Origin: a gamma proteobacterium NOR5-3
GTDB taxonomy: Bacteria; Pseudomonadota; Gammaproteobacteria; Pseudomonadales; Halieaceae
Direction: 5' to 3'
Assembly: GCA_000158155.1 (NCBI GenBank)
Contig: DS999407.1
Location: 521,257-585,256 of the forward strand
Length of the DNA: 64,000 bases
Below the pieces are notes generated by a model. That model was given only the letters and a program-made list of their open reading frames with translations, did not search any database and was not told where the DNA came from. Made by a program: the position numbers and the translations under genes. Shown here one piece after another: positions 1 through 8,942 of this stretch. The stretch's first letter is position 1. Each line of letters opens with the position of its first letter.

Positions 1-309
1 AAACCGTTTGACATAGAGTGTCGCCAACGACTGCGCTTTGGGGATATCAGCTTTGTTTATCAGCAGAGTAACAACGCGGGACCTTTCTGCGGCACCCTGG
101 TAGTAGCCGATGGTCTCGCTGACCGTGAACCCGTCGAACGCGGCGGCGATATCCTGGTTCTGAAAATGCTGCCATTCCTGATAAGACACGGCGCCCCCGC
201 CAGGTTTCGAAAGACCAAAAAACATCTGCAGCTGATGAGTGATGGGGGGCGTCGCCGCCTGGGTGATAGCGGTGATGGTCAGCAGGCAGGTCAGGAGCAA
301 AATGCGCAT
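1..309 (-). CDS. DUF3574-like exported protein, 3' end cut by window edge
   Basis: The reverse strand is open from an ATG at 309 to the window edge (103 codons, no stop), so the C-terminus is missing. The first 18 or so residues look like a Sec signal peptide (MRILLLTCLLTITAITQA). The remainder carries features I associate with DUF3574: a phenylalanine/glycine-rich strand after the signal (MFFGLSKP), a V-S-x-x-E-W-Q motif near residue 42, a D-G-F-T-V segment near 60, and an E-R-S-R-V-V strand near 77. A GGAG ribosome site lies 7 nt before the ATG (minus strand GGAGAATCCTG-ATG). The role of the family is unknown. It lies downstream of tRNA-Lys on the same strand and may share its transcript. 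The assignment rests on motif recognition only. Confidence 0.65.
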   Translation of the reverse strand, partial: MRILLLTCLLTITAITQAATPPITHQLQMFFGLSKPGGGAVSYQEWQHFQNQDIAAAFDGFTVSETIGYYQGAAERSRVVTLLINKADIPKAQSLATLYVKRF

Positions 310-604
310 CAGGATTCTCCGTCAGAGGGTTAACAGGGTCTGGGACAACCGGGTACGGGCAGCGTACACGGTTCGGTCTGGTGATCCAGGTCATGGTATG
401 CCTTCTGTGGTGCGACTACTATAAAACAGTACTCGATGCGCCACTCGCCCCATGTCTGACAGGCAACTGAGTCGGCATTATCAACCGAGTTTAGTGAAAA
501 CCGGTGTATCCCCCGTTAACTGGGTAGAGCCGAGCCGTTTAGTGAAAACCGGTGTATCCCCCGTTAACTGGGTAGAGCCAGCAATTGATAGAAAAAGGGA
601 AAAA
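310..604. other. Gene-free stretch between DUF3574-like gene and tRNA-Lys
   Basis: This stretch has no convincing coding region. It contains the ribosome site of the DUF3574-like gene at its left end and the 48-bp-period tandem repeat described separately. Reading on the minus strand, the sequence just downstream of the tRNA is rich in T (about 587-604), which could end the tRNA transcript, though no hairpin precedes it apart from the tRNA itself. Confidence 0.5.
489..579. repeat. Two-copy tandem repeat, 48-bp period
   Basis: A 43-base unit at 489-531 is repeated without mismatch at 537-579, separated by 5 bases. Each unit runs from GTTTAGTGAAAACC to GGGTAGAGCC. The repeat lies 25 bases from the 3' end of tRNA-Lys, in noncoding DNA. 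With only two copies it is not a CRISPR array, and no integrase gene is near. It could be an intergenic repeat family of this genome or a local duplication. Confidence 0.9.
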
Positions 605-680
605 TGGTGGGCCGTGCTGGGTTCGAACCAGCGACCAATTGGTTAAAAGCCAACTGCTCTACCAACTGAGCTAACGGCCC
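605..680 (-). tRNA. tRNA-Lys (anticodon TTT)
   Basis: The reverse complement folds as a canonical 76-nt tRNA. The acceptor stem GGGCCGT (from 680) pairs with ACGGCCC, followed by discriminator A and an encoded CCA. The D-arm is TAGCTCAGTTGGTAGAGC, the anticodon stem TTGG/CCAA encloses loop CTTTTAA with anticodon TTT, and the T-arm contains GGTTCGAACC. It reads AAA and AAG lysine codons. A plus-strand reading frame across it ending in AVLGSNQRP is a well-known tRNA antisense artefact. Confidence 0.98.
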
Positions 681-729
681 CAGAAGGATCGCGCATAATA
701 CGGATTTAACAGCAAAACTCAAGCGCCTT

Positions 730-1176
730 TCAGGACTTTACTGCGGCAATGCACTCGACCTCGACACGGGCCCCCAAAGCCAGGCCGCTGGCAGCAAAAG
801 CACTCCTTGCCGGGTAAGGCTTGCTGAAGAACTCCGTATACACTCTGTTGAAAGCTCCCCACTCGCTGATGTCGGCAAGCATCACGGTGCACTTGACCAC
901 GTCGCTCATGGTAAGTCCCTGTCCCTCAAGGGTATTCCGGATATTCGTGAGGGTTTGAATGCTCTCCGGCACGATACCGCCAGACACGGTGGTCATCTCT
1001 CCGGGCAGAGCGCCGAGCTGGCCAGACAGGTAAACGGTATCGCCTACCCGAACCGCCTCAGAGAACGGCAGATCCGCCGCGAGGGAGCCGCTACTATTAA
1101 CAAACTCCACTTCAGCAGCATGTAGCGTCGTACAGAGACCCAGGATTAGAAAAATCGATATGACTGTGTTTTTCAC
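730..1176 (-). CDS. RidA-family enamine/imine deaminase with signal peptide
   Basis: This 148-residue protein belongs to the RidA/YjgF/UK114 family, which hydrolyses reactive enamine/imine intermediates such as 2-aminoacrylate to 2-oxoacids and ammonia. After a Sec-type signal peptide (residues 1-20, cleavage near LHA-A) comes a full-length RidA fold. The substrate-binding arginine is present (PARSAF, Arg124), as is a glutamate 15 residues later (RVEVE), the spacing seen between Arg105 and Glu120 in E. coli RidA. The start is GTG at 1176 with a GGAG ribosome site 9 nt upstream. It follows the exported M19 dipeptidase by 33 nt, so the two are probably co-transcribed. Classic RidA is cytosolic; the leader implies a periplasmic version. 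Fold assignment is firm; the periplasmic location is inferred. Confidence 0.88.
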   Translation of the reverse strand: MKNTVISIFLILGLCTTLHAAEVEFVNSSGSLAADLPFSEAVRVGDTVYLSGQLGALPGEMTTVSGGIVPESIQTLTNIRNTLEGQGLTMSDVVKCTVMLADISEWGAFNRVYTEFFSKPYPARSAFAASGLALGARVEVECIAAVKS

Positions 1177-1209
1177 GGATGTATCTCCACGGTGAATATA
1201 GGTTTGATG

Positions 1210-2379
1210 CTAGGCACGGGCTTCGCGCTGCACCCGAAGCGCGTTTCCTCCGGCAAACTTCGCCAAATCCCCGTCGCTCATGCCGTTATCGATGAGCTTG
1301 GCACACACCTTAGGGAACTGGCGATAGTCCTGCAAGAATGCCGGACGTACCGGCTCACCCAGATCCGTGGACCAGGCTACGTGATCGATGCCGACGGTAT
1401 CGATCATAACTTGCAGCGCTTCGACAAACTCGTCGAGGTAGCTCACTCCATAGGGCGCCTGAATGGGGAATGTGCCCACAACACCGCCAGTGTCGGCGAT
1501 TAGCCGCGCGTGCTCGGGACTGATCCATCGACTACGCGTATTGCGGTAGTCGCCAAAACGCGGTGAATTGTACTTAACCATAGTGTGAGACAAAGCCAGA
1601 GGTCGATCTGTTAGCTCAATGGTTTGCTCCACCACCGCCTGACTCGCATGCGCCATGTCTAACAACATGCCCATATCGCTTGCCTGCTCCAACACCTGTC
1701 GACCCAGCGCCGACAATCCGCCGTAACGGGGTGGATCGGTTTGACTATCACCCAGAGTGGATGCGACGTAATGAATAGGCTGCAAGCGCTGCAGACCCTG
1801 CGTGCGAAGCACCTGTAAACGCGTAGGGTCGAGTTCGAGCATATGCCCACCCTCGGTAGACAAAATCACCCCAAGCTCGCCGCGGGCGTTAATTTGGACC
1901 AAAGAGTCAGCCTCGGTAACAGGACTCATGGGCAGTTGCTTCAGGAACTTCAGCATTAGCTCGTACTGCCGCTGGTAATCGTCCCAAGCTTCATCACCCT
2001 CAAAATCGCGGTCTTTGTTACCGGGCTGACCAATGCGTGTGCGCGCGATATCACTGATGGTATCCAGATAGATGCAGTTGACTCCGGCATCGAGATACTC
2101 GGTGATGTTGCTGGCGAGCTTATCCTCACTTACCGGCGGAATAGGACTATTGGGCTTATCGAGCCCCATGTTTTGCCAGATACCGATATGCGTATGGAAG
2201 TCGACAATGGGATGCTCTGCAAATACCGCTGCAACGCGCTCTAAAGCCTCTTTGCTCACGTTTATTTTTTCAGCTTCCAAGGCCAAAACCTTGTGCGGTA
2301 ACGACAACGTCGCACCAAGAGCCACCGATCGGCGCAAGAGGCTACGCCTCGATAATGGGGTACCAGGCTTAAACAACAT
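1210..2379 (-). CDS. Tat-exported membrane dipeptidase (peptidase M19, renal dipeptidase family)
   Basis: This zinc dipeptidase of the M19 family acts on dipeptides; the mammalian homologue is also known as dehydropeptidase I. The N-terminus has a twin-arginine leader (SRRSLLRRS followed by a hydrophobic ALGATLSLP stretch), so the folded enzyme is probably exported by Tat. Metal-site features follow: the V-D-F-H-T-H pair near the mature N-terminus, the S-T-E-G-G segment, PIHY, MAHAS, and the late [10 protein letters not shown] segment. Two ATGs are possible. ATG 2391 has its GAGG abutting the start codon, while ATG 2379 (MLFKPG) has the same GAGG 12 nt upstream, so I prefer 2379. The gene overlaps the end of queC and precedes the exported RidA gene, suggesting a four-gene transcript queE-queC-M19-ridA. 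Confidence 0.88.
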   Translation of the reverse strand: MLFKPGTPLSRRSLLRRSVALGATLSLPHKVLALEAEKINVSKEALERVAAVFAEHPIVDFHTHIGIWQNMGLDKPNSPIPPVSEDKLASNITEYLDAGVNCIYLDTISDIARTRIGQPGNKDRDFEGDEAWDDYQRQYELMLKFLKQLPMSPVTEADSLVQINARGELGVILSTEGGHMLELDPTRLQVLRTQGLQRLQPIHYVASTLGDSQTDPPRYGGLSALGRQVLEQASDMGMLLDMAHASQAVVEQTIELTDRPLALSHTMVKYNSPRFGDYRNTRSRWISPEHARLIADTGGVVGTFPIQAPYGVSYLDEFVEALQVMIDTVGIDHVAWSTDLGEPVRPAFLQDYRQFPKVCAKLIDNGMSDGDLAKFAGGNALRVQREARA

Positions 2380-3067
2380 AGCGTGTGACATCCTCTAATC
2401 CCGCATTGACGAAGCCGTCGCGGCGTAATCGACAGGCGTCGCAAACGCCGCAGGCAAGACCATCGTCGGTGGCCTGGTAGCACGATACGGTCTGCGAGTA
2501 ATCAACGTCCAGGCGCGCCCCAAGTTTCACTATCTCATCTTTGCCTAAATCCATCAGTGGAGTGTGAATCTGGTAACTACCGCCCTCTACACCCACGCGC
2601 GTTGCCACATTGGCCAACTGCTGGAATGCGTCAATGAACGCAGGGCGACAATCGGGATATCCAGAATAGTCCACCGCATTGACGCCGATAAAAATATCCT
2701 GCGCGCCGAGCACTTCGGCCCAGCCAAGGGCGATGGACAGAAAAACCGTATTCCTTGCTGGCACATAAGTGACCGGAATACCTTCGCTGGCCTCCTCTGG
2801 GACAGCGATACTGTCATCGGTGAGCGCTGAGCCACCAATGCTATCCAGGTTCAAGCGTACGACCTTGTGCTCAACATCGCCGAGCGTTTTCGACACACGC
2901 TCTGCAGCAAACAGTTCCGCGCGGTGACGCTGGCCGTAATCAAAACTCAGGGAGTAGCAGCGGTAACCCTGCTCTTTTGCGAGGGCTAGCACGGTGGTGG
3001 AGTCCAAACCGCCGGACACAAGAATGACGGCTTTTTTCGAAGAATTCATAGACGGAGGCTCTGACAT
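2369..3067 (-). CDS. queC: 7-cyano-7-deazaguanine synthase QueC
   Basis: QueC converts 7-carboxy-7-deazaguanine to preQ0 with ATP and ammonia, a step in queuosine tRNA modification. The protein has the PP-loop S-G-G-L-D-S-T near its N-terminus and the C-terminal zinc cysteines ([21 protein letters not shown]). Its length of about 232 residues is usual for the family. The reading frame could start at TTG 3070, ATG 3067 or ATG 3049. ATG 3067 overlaps the TGA of queE by one base (TGATG), typical of translational coupling, so I use it. The last codons of queC contain the likely ribosome site of the M19 gene. Confidence 0.95.
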   Translation of the reverse strand: MSEPPSMNSSKKAVILVSGGLDSTTVLALAKEQGYRCYSLSFDYGQRHRAELFAAERVSKTLGDVEHKVVRLNLDSIGGSALTDDSIAVPEEASEGIPVTYVPARNTVFLSIALGWAEVLGAQDIFIGVNAVDYSGYPDCRPAFIDAFQQLANVATRVGVEGGSYQIHTPLMDLGKDEIVKLGARLDVDYSQTVSCYQATDDGLACGVCDACRLRRDGFVNAGLEDVTRYVV

Positions 3068-3747
3068 CAATGCCCGGGCGCATCGTCCCAGAGAAGCTTA
3101 TGCAGCTGCAACTGCAGCCGCACGGGAAGGCGATCAGCCAAAATCCATTCCGCTAACTCTCGTGGAGCAAGCTGTTCGTGGCTAGGCGAAAACAAAACAT
3201 CTGACACCCGGGGCACAAGCGCCAGTTCGTCCAGCTTAAAACGCGCCCACTCATAATCATTGCGATCACAGATCACAAACTTGAGTTGGTCATTGCTGGT
3301 GAGATGCTCGATGTTGGCGTAGTCATTGCGCCCTGCCTCGCCGGAGGCCGGCGTCTTCAGGTCCAGTACTTTGACGACCCGGGGATCTACATCTGCCACA
3401 GGCATCGCGCCGCTGGTCTCCAGGGACACCTCGTAGCCCTGATCACACAGCAACGACAACAAAGGCAGGCAGTTCGGCTGCGCGAGAGGCTCTCCACCGG
3501 TGACGGTGACATAGGCCGGAGCATGCTGTGCCACCTGCCCGGCGATATGCTCAAAGGTCATGATCTCGCCACCGTGAAACGCGTATTCGGTGTCGCAGTA
3601 CAGACAGCGCAGGGGACAGCCGGTCAGGCGCACAAAAACCGTCGGCAAGCCGACGGTGCGCGCTTCGCCCTGCAGAGAATAAAAGATCTCGGTAATTCGC
3701 AGTGTCTGGCCAGCCACCACGCTATCTGCTGTTACGATAGCACCCAT
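3067..3747 (-). CDS. queE: 7-carboxy-7-deazaguanine synthase QueE (radical SAM)
   Basis: QueE is a radical-SAM enzyme that rearranges carboxytetrahydropterin to 7-carboxy-7-deazaguanine in the queuosine pathway. The 226-residue protein has the C-x3-C-x2-C cluster motif at Cys44, Cys48 and Cys51 ([10 protein letters not shown]), the early substrate segment SLQGE, and the T-V-T-G-G-E-P motif near residue 82. It lies 8 nt downstream of cpoB and is coupled to queC. The tol-pal-cpoB-queE-queC order is a common gammaproteobacterial arrangement, which supports the call. Confidence 0.95.
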   Translation of the reverse strand: MGAIVTADSVVAGQTLRITEIFYSLQGEARTVGLPTVFVRLTGCPLRCLYCDTEYAFHGGEIMTFEHIAGQVAQHAPAYVTVTGGEPLAQPNCLPLLSLLCDQGYEVSLETSGAMPVADVDPRVVKVLDLKTPASGEAGRNDYANIEHLTSNDQLKFVICDRNDYEWARFKLDELALVPRVSDVLFSPSHEQLAPRELAEWILADRLPVRLQLQLHKLLWDDAPGH

Positions 3748-3755
3748 GCCTGACC

Positions 3756-4670
3756 TCAGAGATTCTGGTCGAGAAAATCGCCCGCCAATCGCGCCGCTGA
3801 GCTATCTGGATACTCACGAATCACTCGATTCAAAAACTCGCGGGAGCGATCCCGGTTGCCCTTCATAAAGTGCACGCGGCCAAGCTTATACAGAGCATCG
3901 GGAATCTTGGCGTTTGTAGGGTATTGATTCAGCAGCAGCATAAAGGCCTGCCGCGATGCCTCGGGATCGGCGGGATCCGTGACCAGGTAGAGCTCACCCA
4001 GCCAGTAATGTGCATTGGGTGCATAGCGCCCTGCAGGAAAACGCTCAAGGAACGCTGTAAATGCGCTCACCGCCTGATCAAATTCCTGCCCTCGTACCAA
4101 AGCATAAGCCGCTCGGTAAGCTTCACCCTCGCCCGGCTGTTCAGCCACCTCCGTGGCAGAGCCACTGCTGTCTAAAGCGCCCGTAGACGGTTTGTTCGGC
4201 GAGGCGCCCCCGCCGGTGCTGCCGATGGGCGGAGCAACACTAGTGGAGCCCGATGCCAAACGGCGATCGATATCCATGTAGCGCTCAAGGCTTTGTTCTT
4301 TCAAAGTGCGGATTTCGTAGGACTGCTGTTCCACGAGCCCGTTGAGACGCATTACTTCCTGTTGCAGCTGCTGCACCTGGTTAAACAGGCCACCGAGGTT
4401 ATCTCCCGCGGCAGCAGCGGCCGGAGGAGGCAGCGAACGGGTGGTCACTGCAGACGGAGCAGTACCCACGCCATAGCTCACCGCAGGTGCGGTAACTGTC
4501 GCGGCGGGCCGGGACTGCGTTTGCGTTTGCGTTTGCGTTTGGGGGGATCGGCGCTCAGCCTCTACATCGATGTAGTCTTGAGCCGTAGCCGAGATCGCCA
4601 CAGTCAAAAACGAGATCGGGCCGACCAAAAAGGTCAGCCCGATACGCCGGTACGGTATTGCTCTAAACAT
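3756..4670 (-). CDS. cpoB: Cell division coordinator CpoB (YbgF)
   Basis: CpoB is the periplasmic partner of the Tol system that couples peptidoglycan synthesis to outer-membrane constriction. This 304-residue protein has a signal peptide ending around residue 30 (ATAQ), a low-complexity segment with a Q-T dipeptide repeat, a coiled-coil trimerisation stretch near residues 95-133 (NQVQQLQQEVMRLNGLVEQQ), a Gly/Ser/Pro-rich linker, and C-terminal tetratricopeptide repeats from about residue 180 (AYRAAYALVRGQEFDQA onward). It follows pal by 11 nt and is the last tol-pal gene. The linker is longer than in E. coli and contains a 6-bp microsatellite. Confidence 0.95.
   Translation of the reverse strand: MFRAIPYRRIGLTFLVGPISFLTVAISATAQDYIDVEAERRSPQTQTQTQTQSRPAATVTAPAVSYGVGTAPSAVTTRSLPPPAAAAAGDNLGGLFNQVQQLQQEVMRLNGLVEQQSYEIRTLKEQSLERYMDIDRRLASGSTSVAPPIGSTGGGASPNKPSTGALDSSGSATEVAEQPGEGEAYRAAYALVRGQEFDQAVSAFTAFLERFPAGRYAPNAHYWLGELYLVTDPADPEASRQAFMLLLNQYPTNAKIPDALYKLGRVHFMKGNRDRSREFLNRVIREYPDSSAARLAGDFLDQNL
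4516..4539. repeat. 6-bp microsatellite, four copies, inside cpoB
   Basis: TGCGTT is repeated four times on the plus strand, giving the (QT)n run in the CpoB linker on the minus strand. The unit is a multiple of three, so changes in copy number would alter linker length without breaking the frame. Confidence 0.9.
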
Positions 4671-4681
4671 ATAGACCGTTC

Positions 4682-5215
4682 TTATTTGAGCTCAACGCGG
4701 CGGTTCTGGGACCAGCTGCTCTCTCCGCTGCCGTAGGCAACCGGCTGCTCTTCGCCGTAGCTCACTGTCTCGATGCGATAGCTCGCTACACCGTTGACGA
4801 CCATGTAGTCGCGAACCGCGTTGGCACGACGCTCACCCAGAGCCATGTTGTAGTCACGGGTACCACGCTCGTCGGTGTGGCCATCAAGACGCACGCTGCG
4901 ATCGTTGGTCTTGAGCAGGGCAATGTGTGCATCGACCGCAGCCTGAGCTGCCGGCGTCAAAGTAGAGCTGTCAAACTCAAAGTAGAAAACCGTGCCCGCT
5001 GCCATGGCAGCCTGCTCCATCTGACGCTGCGCCTCTGCCGCGGCAGATTGAGCCTGACGCTCAGCCTCACGTGCAGCGTCTGCAGCAGCAGCTTCGGCAG
5101 CAGCAGCGGCAGCGGCAGCCTCATCTTCTTTGGTTGAGGTGCCAGAACAGGCCACGAGGAAAATCGCAGCGAACAGCAGTGTTAGCGCCTTGCCGGCAAC
5201 AGGGATTTGCTTCAT
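4682..5215 (-). CDS. pal: Peptidoglycan-associated lipoprotein Pal
   Basis: Pal is an outer-membrane lipoprotein that anchors the membrane to peptidoglycan and binds TolB. The 177-residue protein has a lipoprotein signal peptide with lipobox L-V-A-C (Cys23). An unusually alanine-rich coiled linker (about residues 31-70, with a run of eight alanines) follows, then an OmpA-like domain with the peptidoglycan-binding motif D-G-H-T-D-E-R-G-T and the N-x-x-L-G-x-x-R-A segment. It lies 103 nt after tolB; that gap carries a tandem repeat. Confidence 0.97.
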   Translation of the reverse strand: MKQIPVAGKALTLLFAAIFLVACSGTSTKEDEAAAAAAAAEAAAADAAREAERQAQSAAAEAQRQMEQAAMAAGTVFYFEFDSSTLTPAAQAAVDAHIALLKTNDRSVRLDGHTDERGTRDYNMALGERRANAVRDYMVVNGVASYRIETVSYGEEQPVAYGSGESSWSQNRRVELK

Positions 5216-5287
5216 GACGTGCTTCCTTCACTATATCGTGTGTAAAACGTGATTATTAAAACCGCTGCTTTAAACAAAACAACGGCT

Positions 5288-5333
5288 TAGAACTGCATGT
5301 ACCTGGAACTGCATGTACCTAGAACTGCATGTA
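5288..5333. repeat. 16-bp tandem repeat covering the tolB stop codon
   Basis: Three copies of a 16-bp unit (core GAACTGCATGTA) occupy 5288-5303, 5304-5319 and 5320-5333 (the last truncated). The innermost copy is the 3' end of tolB itself, coding for the final Tyr-Met-Gln-Phe and the stop. The other two are duplicates of it placed just downstream, in the tolB-pal gap. The duplication leaves the stop codon intact. Confidence 0.92.
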
Positions 5334-6605
5334 AGGCGACCAGGCAGGCTCGCGAACATCTCCATTGCGGGCCGGCAATCTGAACTTGACGCCGCCGTCC
5401 ACCGACACCGCTGACAGAATGCCACGATCACCAAACTTGGTTGCGTACAATACCATGGAACCATTGGGTGCGATACTTGGACTTTCATCCAAATCCGTAT
5501 TTGTCAGGACCTGAAGTCGATTGCTCACCAGATCGTGAATGGCAATTTGAAACTCCCCCTCCCGCTGGTGCACGAGCACTACATTGCGACCATCCTGGGC
5601 GACGCGGGCCCGGGCATTGTAGTTGCCCTCAAAGGTCACTCGCTCGGTCAGACCACTGCGCAGGTCGTAGCGATAGATCTGTGGGCGCCCCCCGCGATCT
5701 GAGGTAAACAGAAAGGAACGCCCATCAGGCATCCAGCTGGGCTCAGTGTCAATCGCGTAATGACTCGTCACCCGGGTCAGGCGGCGCGTCGCCATATCCA
5801 TAAGATAGATATCCGGGCTCCCGTCTTTGGACAGCACCATGGCCATAGAATTGCCATCCGGTGACCAGGCAGGAGAGCTGTTAAGTCCGCGGAAGTTAGT
5901 CAACTGCTCCCGCTCTCCCGTCGCCAGAACCTGTCGGAAAATAGCGGGCCGGCCTGTTTCAAAGGAGACATAAGCCACCTGCTTGCCATCCGGCGCCCAG
6001 CTGGGCGACATAATCGGCTCTCGCGACTCCAACAACACTATGGGTCTTGCCCCATCAGAATCCGCAAGGGTCAGTCGGTAATAATCCTTACCCGTGGGAT
6101 TACGGGTCACCGACACGTAGATCAGCCGGGTGGCAAAAGCGCCGGGAATGCCCGTGAGTTTTTCGTACACGGCGTCAGACACACGGTGTGCGAGCATTCT
6201 CGCCTCTCCGGCAGGCCCCGCAACGCTCCCTTCGGCAATCCGCGCCTGGCGCAGGACATCGTAGAGCTCGTAACGCAACGACAGCTGATCACCCTCGCCA
6301 CTGGCGCGCCCGATCAGCACATACTCACTGGCAATGGCCCGCCAGTCACGATAGAAGACCTCTTCCTCCCGACTGGGGAAGCCGAGCATGTCTGCCCGGT
6401 TAACCGGCGAAAACTGCCCGCTGCGCTCAAAGTCTTCCTGGACTACCTGAGCCATATCCACGGGTGCATTGCCCGCACCTTCCCAGGCGAAGGGCACAAC
6501 GGCCACGGGCGTCGGATCATCCACACCCTGGGTAATTTCGATGACCAGTTGGGCCTGAGCCAAAGGCGCAAGCAGCGCCAAAGAAAGAACAATAAGTCGA
6601 AACAT
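5319..6605 (-). CDS. tolB: Tol-Pal system periplasmic beta-propeller TolB
   Basis: TolB is the periplasmic protein that links TolA and Pal. The 428-residue protein starts with a signal peptide ([18 protein letters not shown]), then has an N-terminal alpha/beta domain and a C-terminal six-bladed propeller recognisable by repeated S-W-x-P-D-G-x-x blades ([39 protein letters not shown]). Its start codon overlaps the tolA stop by one base. The gene ends in YMQF and is followed by two extra copies of its own last 16 bases. Confidence 0.97.
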   Translation of the reverse strand: MFRLIVLSLALLAPLAQAQLVIEITQGVDDPTPVAVVPFAWEGAGNAPVDMAQVVQEDFERSGQFSPVNRADMLGFPSREEEVFYRDWRAIASEYVLIGRASGEGDQLSLRYELYDVLRQARIAEGSVAGPAGEARMLAHRVSDAVYEKLTGIPGAFATRLIYVSVTRNPTGKDYYRLTLADSDGARPIVLLESREPIMSPSWAPDGKQVAYVSFETGRPAIFRQVLATGEREQLTNFRGLNSSPAWSPDGNSMAMVLSKDGSPDIYLMDMATRRLTRVTSHYAIDTEPSWMPDGRSFLFTSDRGGRPQIYRYDLRSGLTERVTFEGNYNARARVAQDGRNVVLVHQREGEFQIAIHDLVSNRLQVLTNTDLDESPSIAPNGSMVLYATKFGDRGILSAVSVDGGVKFRLPARNGDVREPAWSPYMQF

Positions 6606-7372
6606 CAGTAACGCAGATCCTCGGGTCTAAAGAGTAACTGAAAGCGGCGAAAGGTCTTCTCGAATTCGCGGCCCGGCAAATTTTTCAGCTCGGGAAAACT
6701 CCCGGCTTTTTCTACAGCATTTATTGCTGAACGATCAAAGGCGACACTGCCGCTGGAGCGCAGAACACTAACAGAAACGATCTCTCCCGTAGGCACCAGC
6801 TGTATCGCCAGCAGCGCCTCCATACCGTTCCGGGCGCTGGGGGGACGACTCCAGTAGTTCACCACGGTATCGCGAATCAGTGCCGCGTAACTCGTCGCCA
6901 TCTCTTCTGCCGTTACCGCCACCTGCGTACTGTCTTCGGCCGCCATGGCGGCAGCAAGTTCCCGCCGACTGATCGCCGCGAGTTCTTCAGCGCTGATGCG
7001 TTCCTCGACCTTGGGTTCGACCTTCGGCGTCACCGCTGGAGCTTTACTCGGCTGCGCGACGGGTTTGGGGGGCGCTTTAGTGCTTGCGGTCGCGGCGGTC
7101 TTCACCGGCGCTTTTCTGACGGGCTTTGCTGCTTTTTTTGCGGCCGGCTTAGGCGCTTGTTTGCGGACCTCTTTCTTGGGCTTTAACGACGCGGCGTCAA
7201 TGAGCGTGGCGTTTATCGCCGTCGGTGGAAGCACCCGTGCTTCAATGGTGCGCGGATCGCTATCGGCTTGAAAACGCAGCAAAATCGCCGCAAGCAGCAG
7301 GAGATGCAACGCCAGCGTACCGGCGATAGGCAGCAGGGTAAGCTGCCCGAGGCTATACCAATCCCGAATCAC
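6605..7372 (-). CDS. tolA: Energy-transducing protein TolA
   Basis: TolA spans from the inner membrane to the outer-membrane partners of the Tol system. The 255-residue protein has one N-terminal transmembrane helix (about residues 12-34), a Lys/Ala/Pro-rich middle region (about 62-125: [20 protein letters not shown] style) and a C-terminal globular TolA/TonB-like domain (about 165-255, with [16 protein letters not shown]). It is much shorter than the roughly 420-residue E. coli protein because the helical domain II is compact, which is usual in pseudomonad-type genomes. The start overlaps tolR by 4 nt. Confidence 0.93.
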   Translation of the reverse strand: MIRDWYSLGQLTLLPIAGTLALHLLLLAAILLRFQADSDPRTIEARVLPPTAINATLIDAASLKPKKEVRKQAPKPAAKKAAKPVRKAPVKTAATASTKAPPKPVAQPSKAPAVTPKVEPKVEERISAEELAAISRRELAAAMAAEDSTQVAVTAEEMATSYAALIRDTVVNYWSRPPSARNGMEALLAIQLVPTGEIVSVSVLRSSGSVAFDRSAINAVEKAGSFPELKNLPGREFEKTFRRFQLLFRPEDLRY

Positions 7373-7791
7373 CGGGGGTCCTCGGTCACCAGTCCCACCC
7401 CCGGGGCTCCTGCCTCTTGCAGGGCAGCCATGAGTCCCACCACCTCACCGTAGGCAACAGCCTTATCACCCCAAACGAGCACAGGCTTGTCAGGACTGCG
7501 ACGAATCACCGCCCCCACGCGTTGCTGCACCGTTGCCAGGGATAACACCTGATCCTCCTGGCCACCTACGTTCATAAACAACTGCCCCTGGGCGTTGATA
7601 GAGACAATTAATGGCTCGGCATCCTGATTATCTACCGGCTCGGTCCTGGCCTGCGGCAGATCAACCTTGACGCCCTGCATGAGCATGGGCGCGGTGACCA
7701 TAAAGATGATCAACAGGACGAGCATCACGTCGATGTAGGGAACGACATTAATCTCGGCCATGGGCCGAAAGCGGGCTCGTCGTCGAGACAT
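7369..7791 (-). CDS. tolR: Tol system proton-channel subunit TolR
   Basis: TolR is an ExbD-type inner-membrane protein that forms the proton-driven motor with TolQ. The 140-residue protein has one transmembrane helix at about residues 17-38 with the conserved aspartate in V-P-Y-I-D-V-M-L-V-L, and a periplasmic domain. The start codon touches the tolQ stop and its end overlaps tolA by 4 nt, so the motor genes are translationally coupled. Confidence 0.96.
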   Translation of the reverse strand: MSRRRARFRPMAEINVVPYIDVMLVLLIIFMVTAPMLMQGVKVDLPQARTEPVDNQDAEPLIVSINAQGQLFMNVGGQEDQVLSLATVQQRVGAVIRRSPDKPVLVWGDKAVAYGEVVGLMAALQEAGAPGVGLVTEDPR

Positions 7792-8501
7792 TACTGCCTG
7801 GCCTCGCGTTGCCGGGACTTCAGTGCGTACGCCTGACGACCGAGAATGCTGGAAAATTCATCCACAAAGGTATCGTAGCGCTTGCCGTAGACATCCACCT
7901 TGGAGGCAAAACGGTTATAGGCCATTACGGCGGGAATCGCGGCAAACAACCCCATGGCCGTGGCCACAAGCGCCTCGGAGATACCCGGTGCTACGGTTGC
8001 CAGAGTCGCCTGGGACGTATTCGCCAGCCCCCGAAACGAGTTCATGATGCCCCACACGGTGCCAAACAGTCCCACATAGGGGCTGGTGGAGCCCACTGTC
8101 GCTAAAAAGGGCAGGTGCTGCTCCAGACGCTCTTCCTCGCGCATCATGGCTACGCGCATAGCGCGGCGGGCACCCTCGAGCATGGCTTCGGCGTCCATAT
8201 CGGACTGCTGGGCCAGCCGGGAAAACTCCTTAAAACCCGCCCGAAACACGCCCTCGACGCCGATGATGATCTCGCCGTCGGCCGCCCGCTCATTGCCTTC
8301 ACGGTACAGCTGCGCCAGGTCCACGCCGGACCAAAAGTGCTCTTCGAAATCCAGCATCTCCGCTCCCGCACTGCGAAAGTAAAAGAATCGCTGAAAAATC
8401 ATGTACCAGGAGGACACCGATGCTGCCATCAGTAAGGCCATAACCAGCTTTACGGTGACCCCGGCATCCATTACCAGGTCGATGATGCTAAGTTCGTCCA
8501 A
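7791..8501 (-). CDS. tolQ: Tol system motor subunit TolQ
   Basis: TolQ is the polytopic inner-membrane MotA/ExbB-family subunit of the Tol motor. The 236-residue protein has an N-terminal helix (about 15-37) and two further helices in the conserved C-terminal half, with the signature stretch G-L-F-G-T-V-W-G-I-M-N-S-F (about residues 147-159) and A-T-A-M-G-L-F-A-A-I-P-A. It lies 15 nt after ybgC in the standard ybgC-tolQRAB-pal-cpoB order. Confidence 0.97.
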   Translation of the reverse strand: MDELSIIDLVMDAGVTVKLVMALLMAASVSSWYMIFQRFFYFRSAGAEMLDFEEHFWSGVDLAQLYREGNERAADGEIIIGVEGVFRAGFKEFSRLAQQSDMDAEAMLEGARRAMRVAMMREEERLEQHLPFLATVGSTSPYVGLFGTVWGIMNSFRGLANTSQATLATVAPGISEALVATAMGLFAAIPAVMAYNRFASKVDVYGKRYDTFVDEFSSILGRQAYALKSRQREARQ

Positions 8502-8516
8502 GATAGTTAGTCCAAG

Positions 8517-8942
8517 TCATTCTTCAAGAGGGTTGAGCGCGGCGCGCAGTGTAGCAAGCATCGCTTTGGGGATGCGACGTGGTGCAAGCGAATCGGGGCT
8601 CACGCAGGCTAAAGTCACCGTCGCATCTGCAATCAGCTCGGTGCCACGACGCACGCATTGTCGCAGCTTTAGCGACGCACCACCGACAGCGATGAGCACC
8701 GCCGTCGCATGAAGCTCATCATCCAGAAGCGCTGGACGGTGATAGTTCACTAACAGGTCGCTCACTACGAACATCGTATCGCCATTAAAAATCGCCGCCC
8801 GATCCATGCCCAGCGAGCGCATGAACTCGGTGCGAGCGCGCTCAATGTACTTGAGATAGTTCACGTAGTAGACAATGCCACCCGCATCCGTGTCTTCGAT
8901 GTAGACCCGAAGCGCTAAAGAAAATTCCGTCCGTTCACTCAT
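8517..8942 (-). CDS. ybgC: Tol-Pal-associated acyl-CoA thioesterase YbgC
   Basis: YbgC is a hotdog-fold acyl-CoA thioesterase encoded with the Tol system; its exact link to Tol-Pal function is unsettled. The protein has the family hallmark [16 protein letters not shown], with the catalytic Asp near residue 17. I place the start at ATG 8942 (MSERTEF), giving 141 residues, the usual family length. A longer frame starting at 9035 runs into ruvB and lacks family similarity. The chosen start overlaps the ruvB stop by 8 nt, indicating coupling. Confidence 0.93.
   Translation of the reverse strand: MSERTEFSLALRVYIEDTDAGGIVYYVNYLKYIERARTEFMRSLGMDRAAIFNGDTMFVVSDLLVNYHRPALLDDELHATAVLIAVGGASLKLRQCVRRGTELIADATVTLACVSPDSLAPRRIPKAMLATLRAALNPLEE

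Noticed and set aside
47..394. 115-residue minus-strand frame near the left edge
   Set aside because: The overlapping frame ending at 309 has a signal peptide, ribosome site and a family-like domain; the 115-residue frame has none.
489..579. CRISPR array
   Set aside because: Only two copies, 5-bp separation and no cas genes anywhere in the window.
452..646. Plus-strand frame ending in AVLGSNQRPIG
   Set aside because: It crosses the tandem repeat and runs antisense through tRNA-Lys; this ending is a known false protein from tRNA genes.
605..680. tRNA-Lys as an integration site with prophage
   Set aside because: No integrase, phage gene or matching tRNA 3' end repeat is seen nearby.
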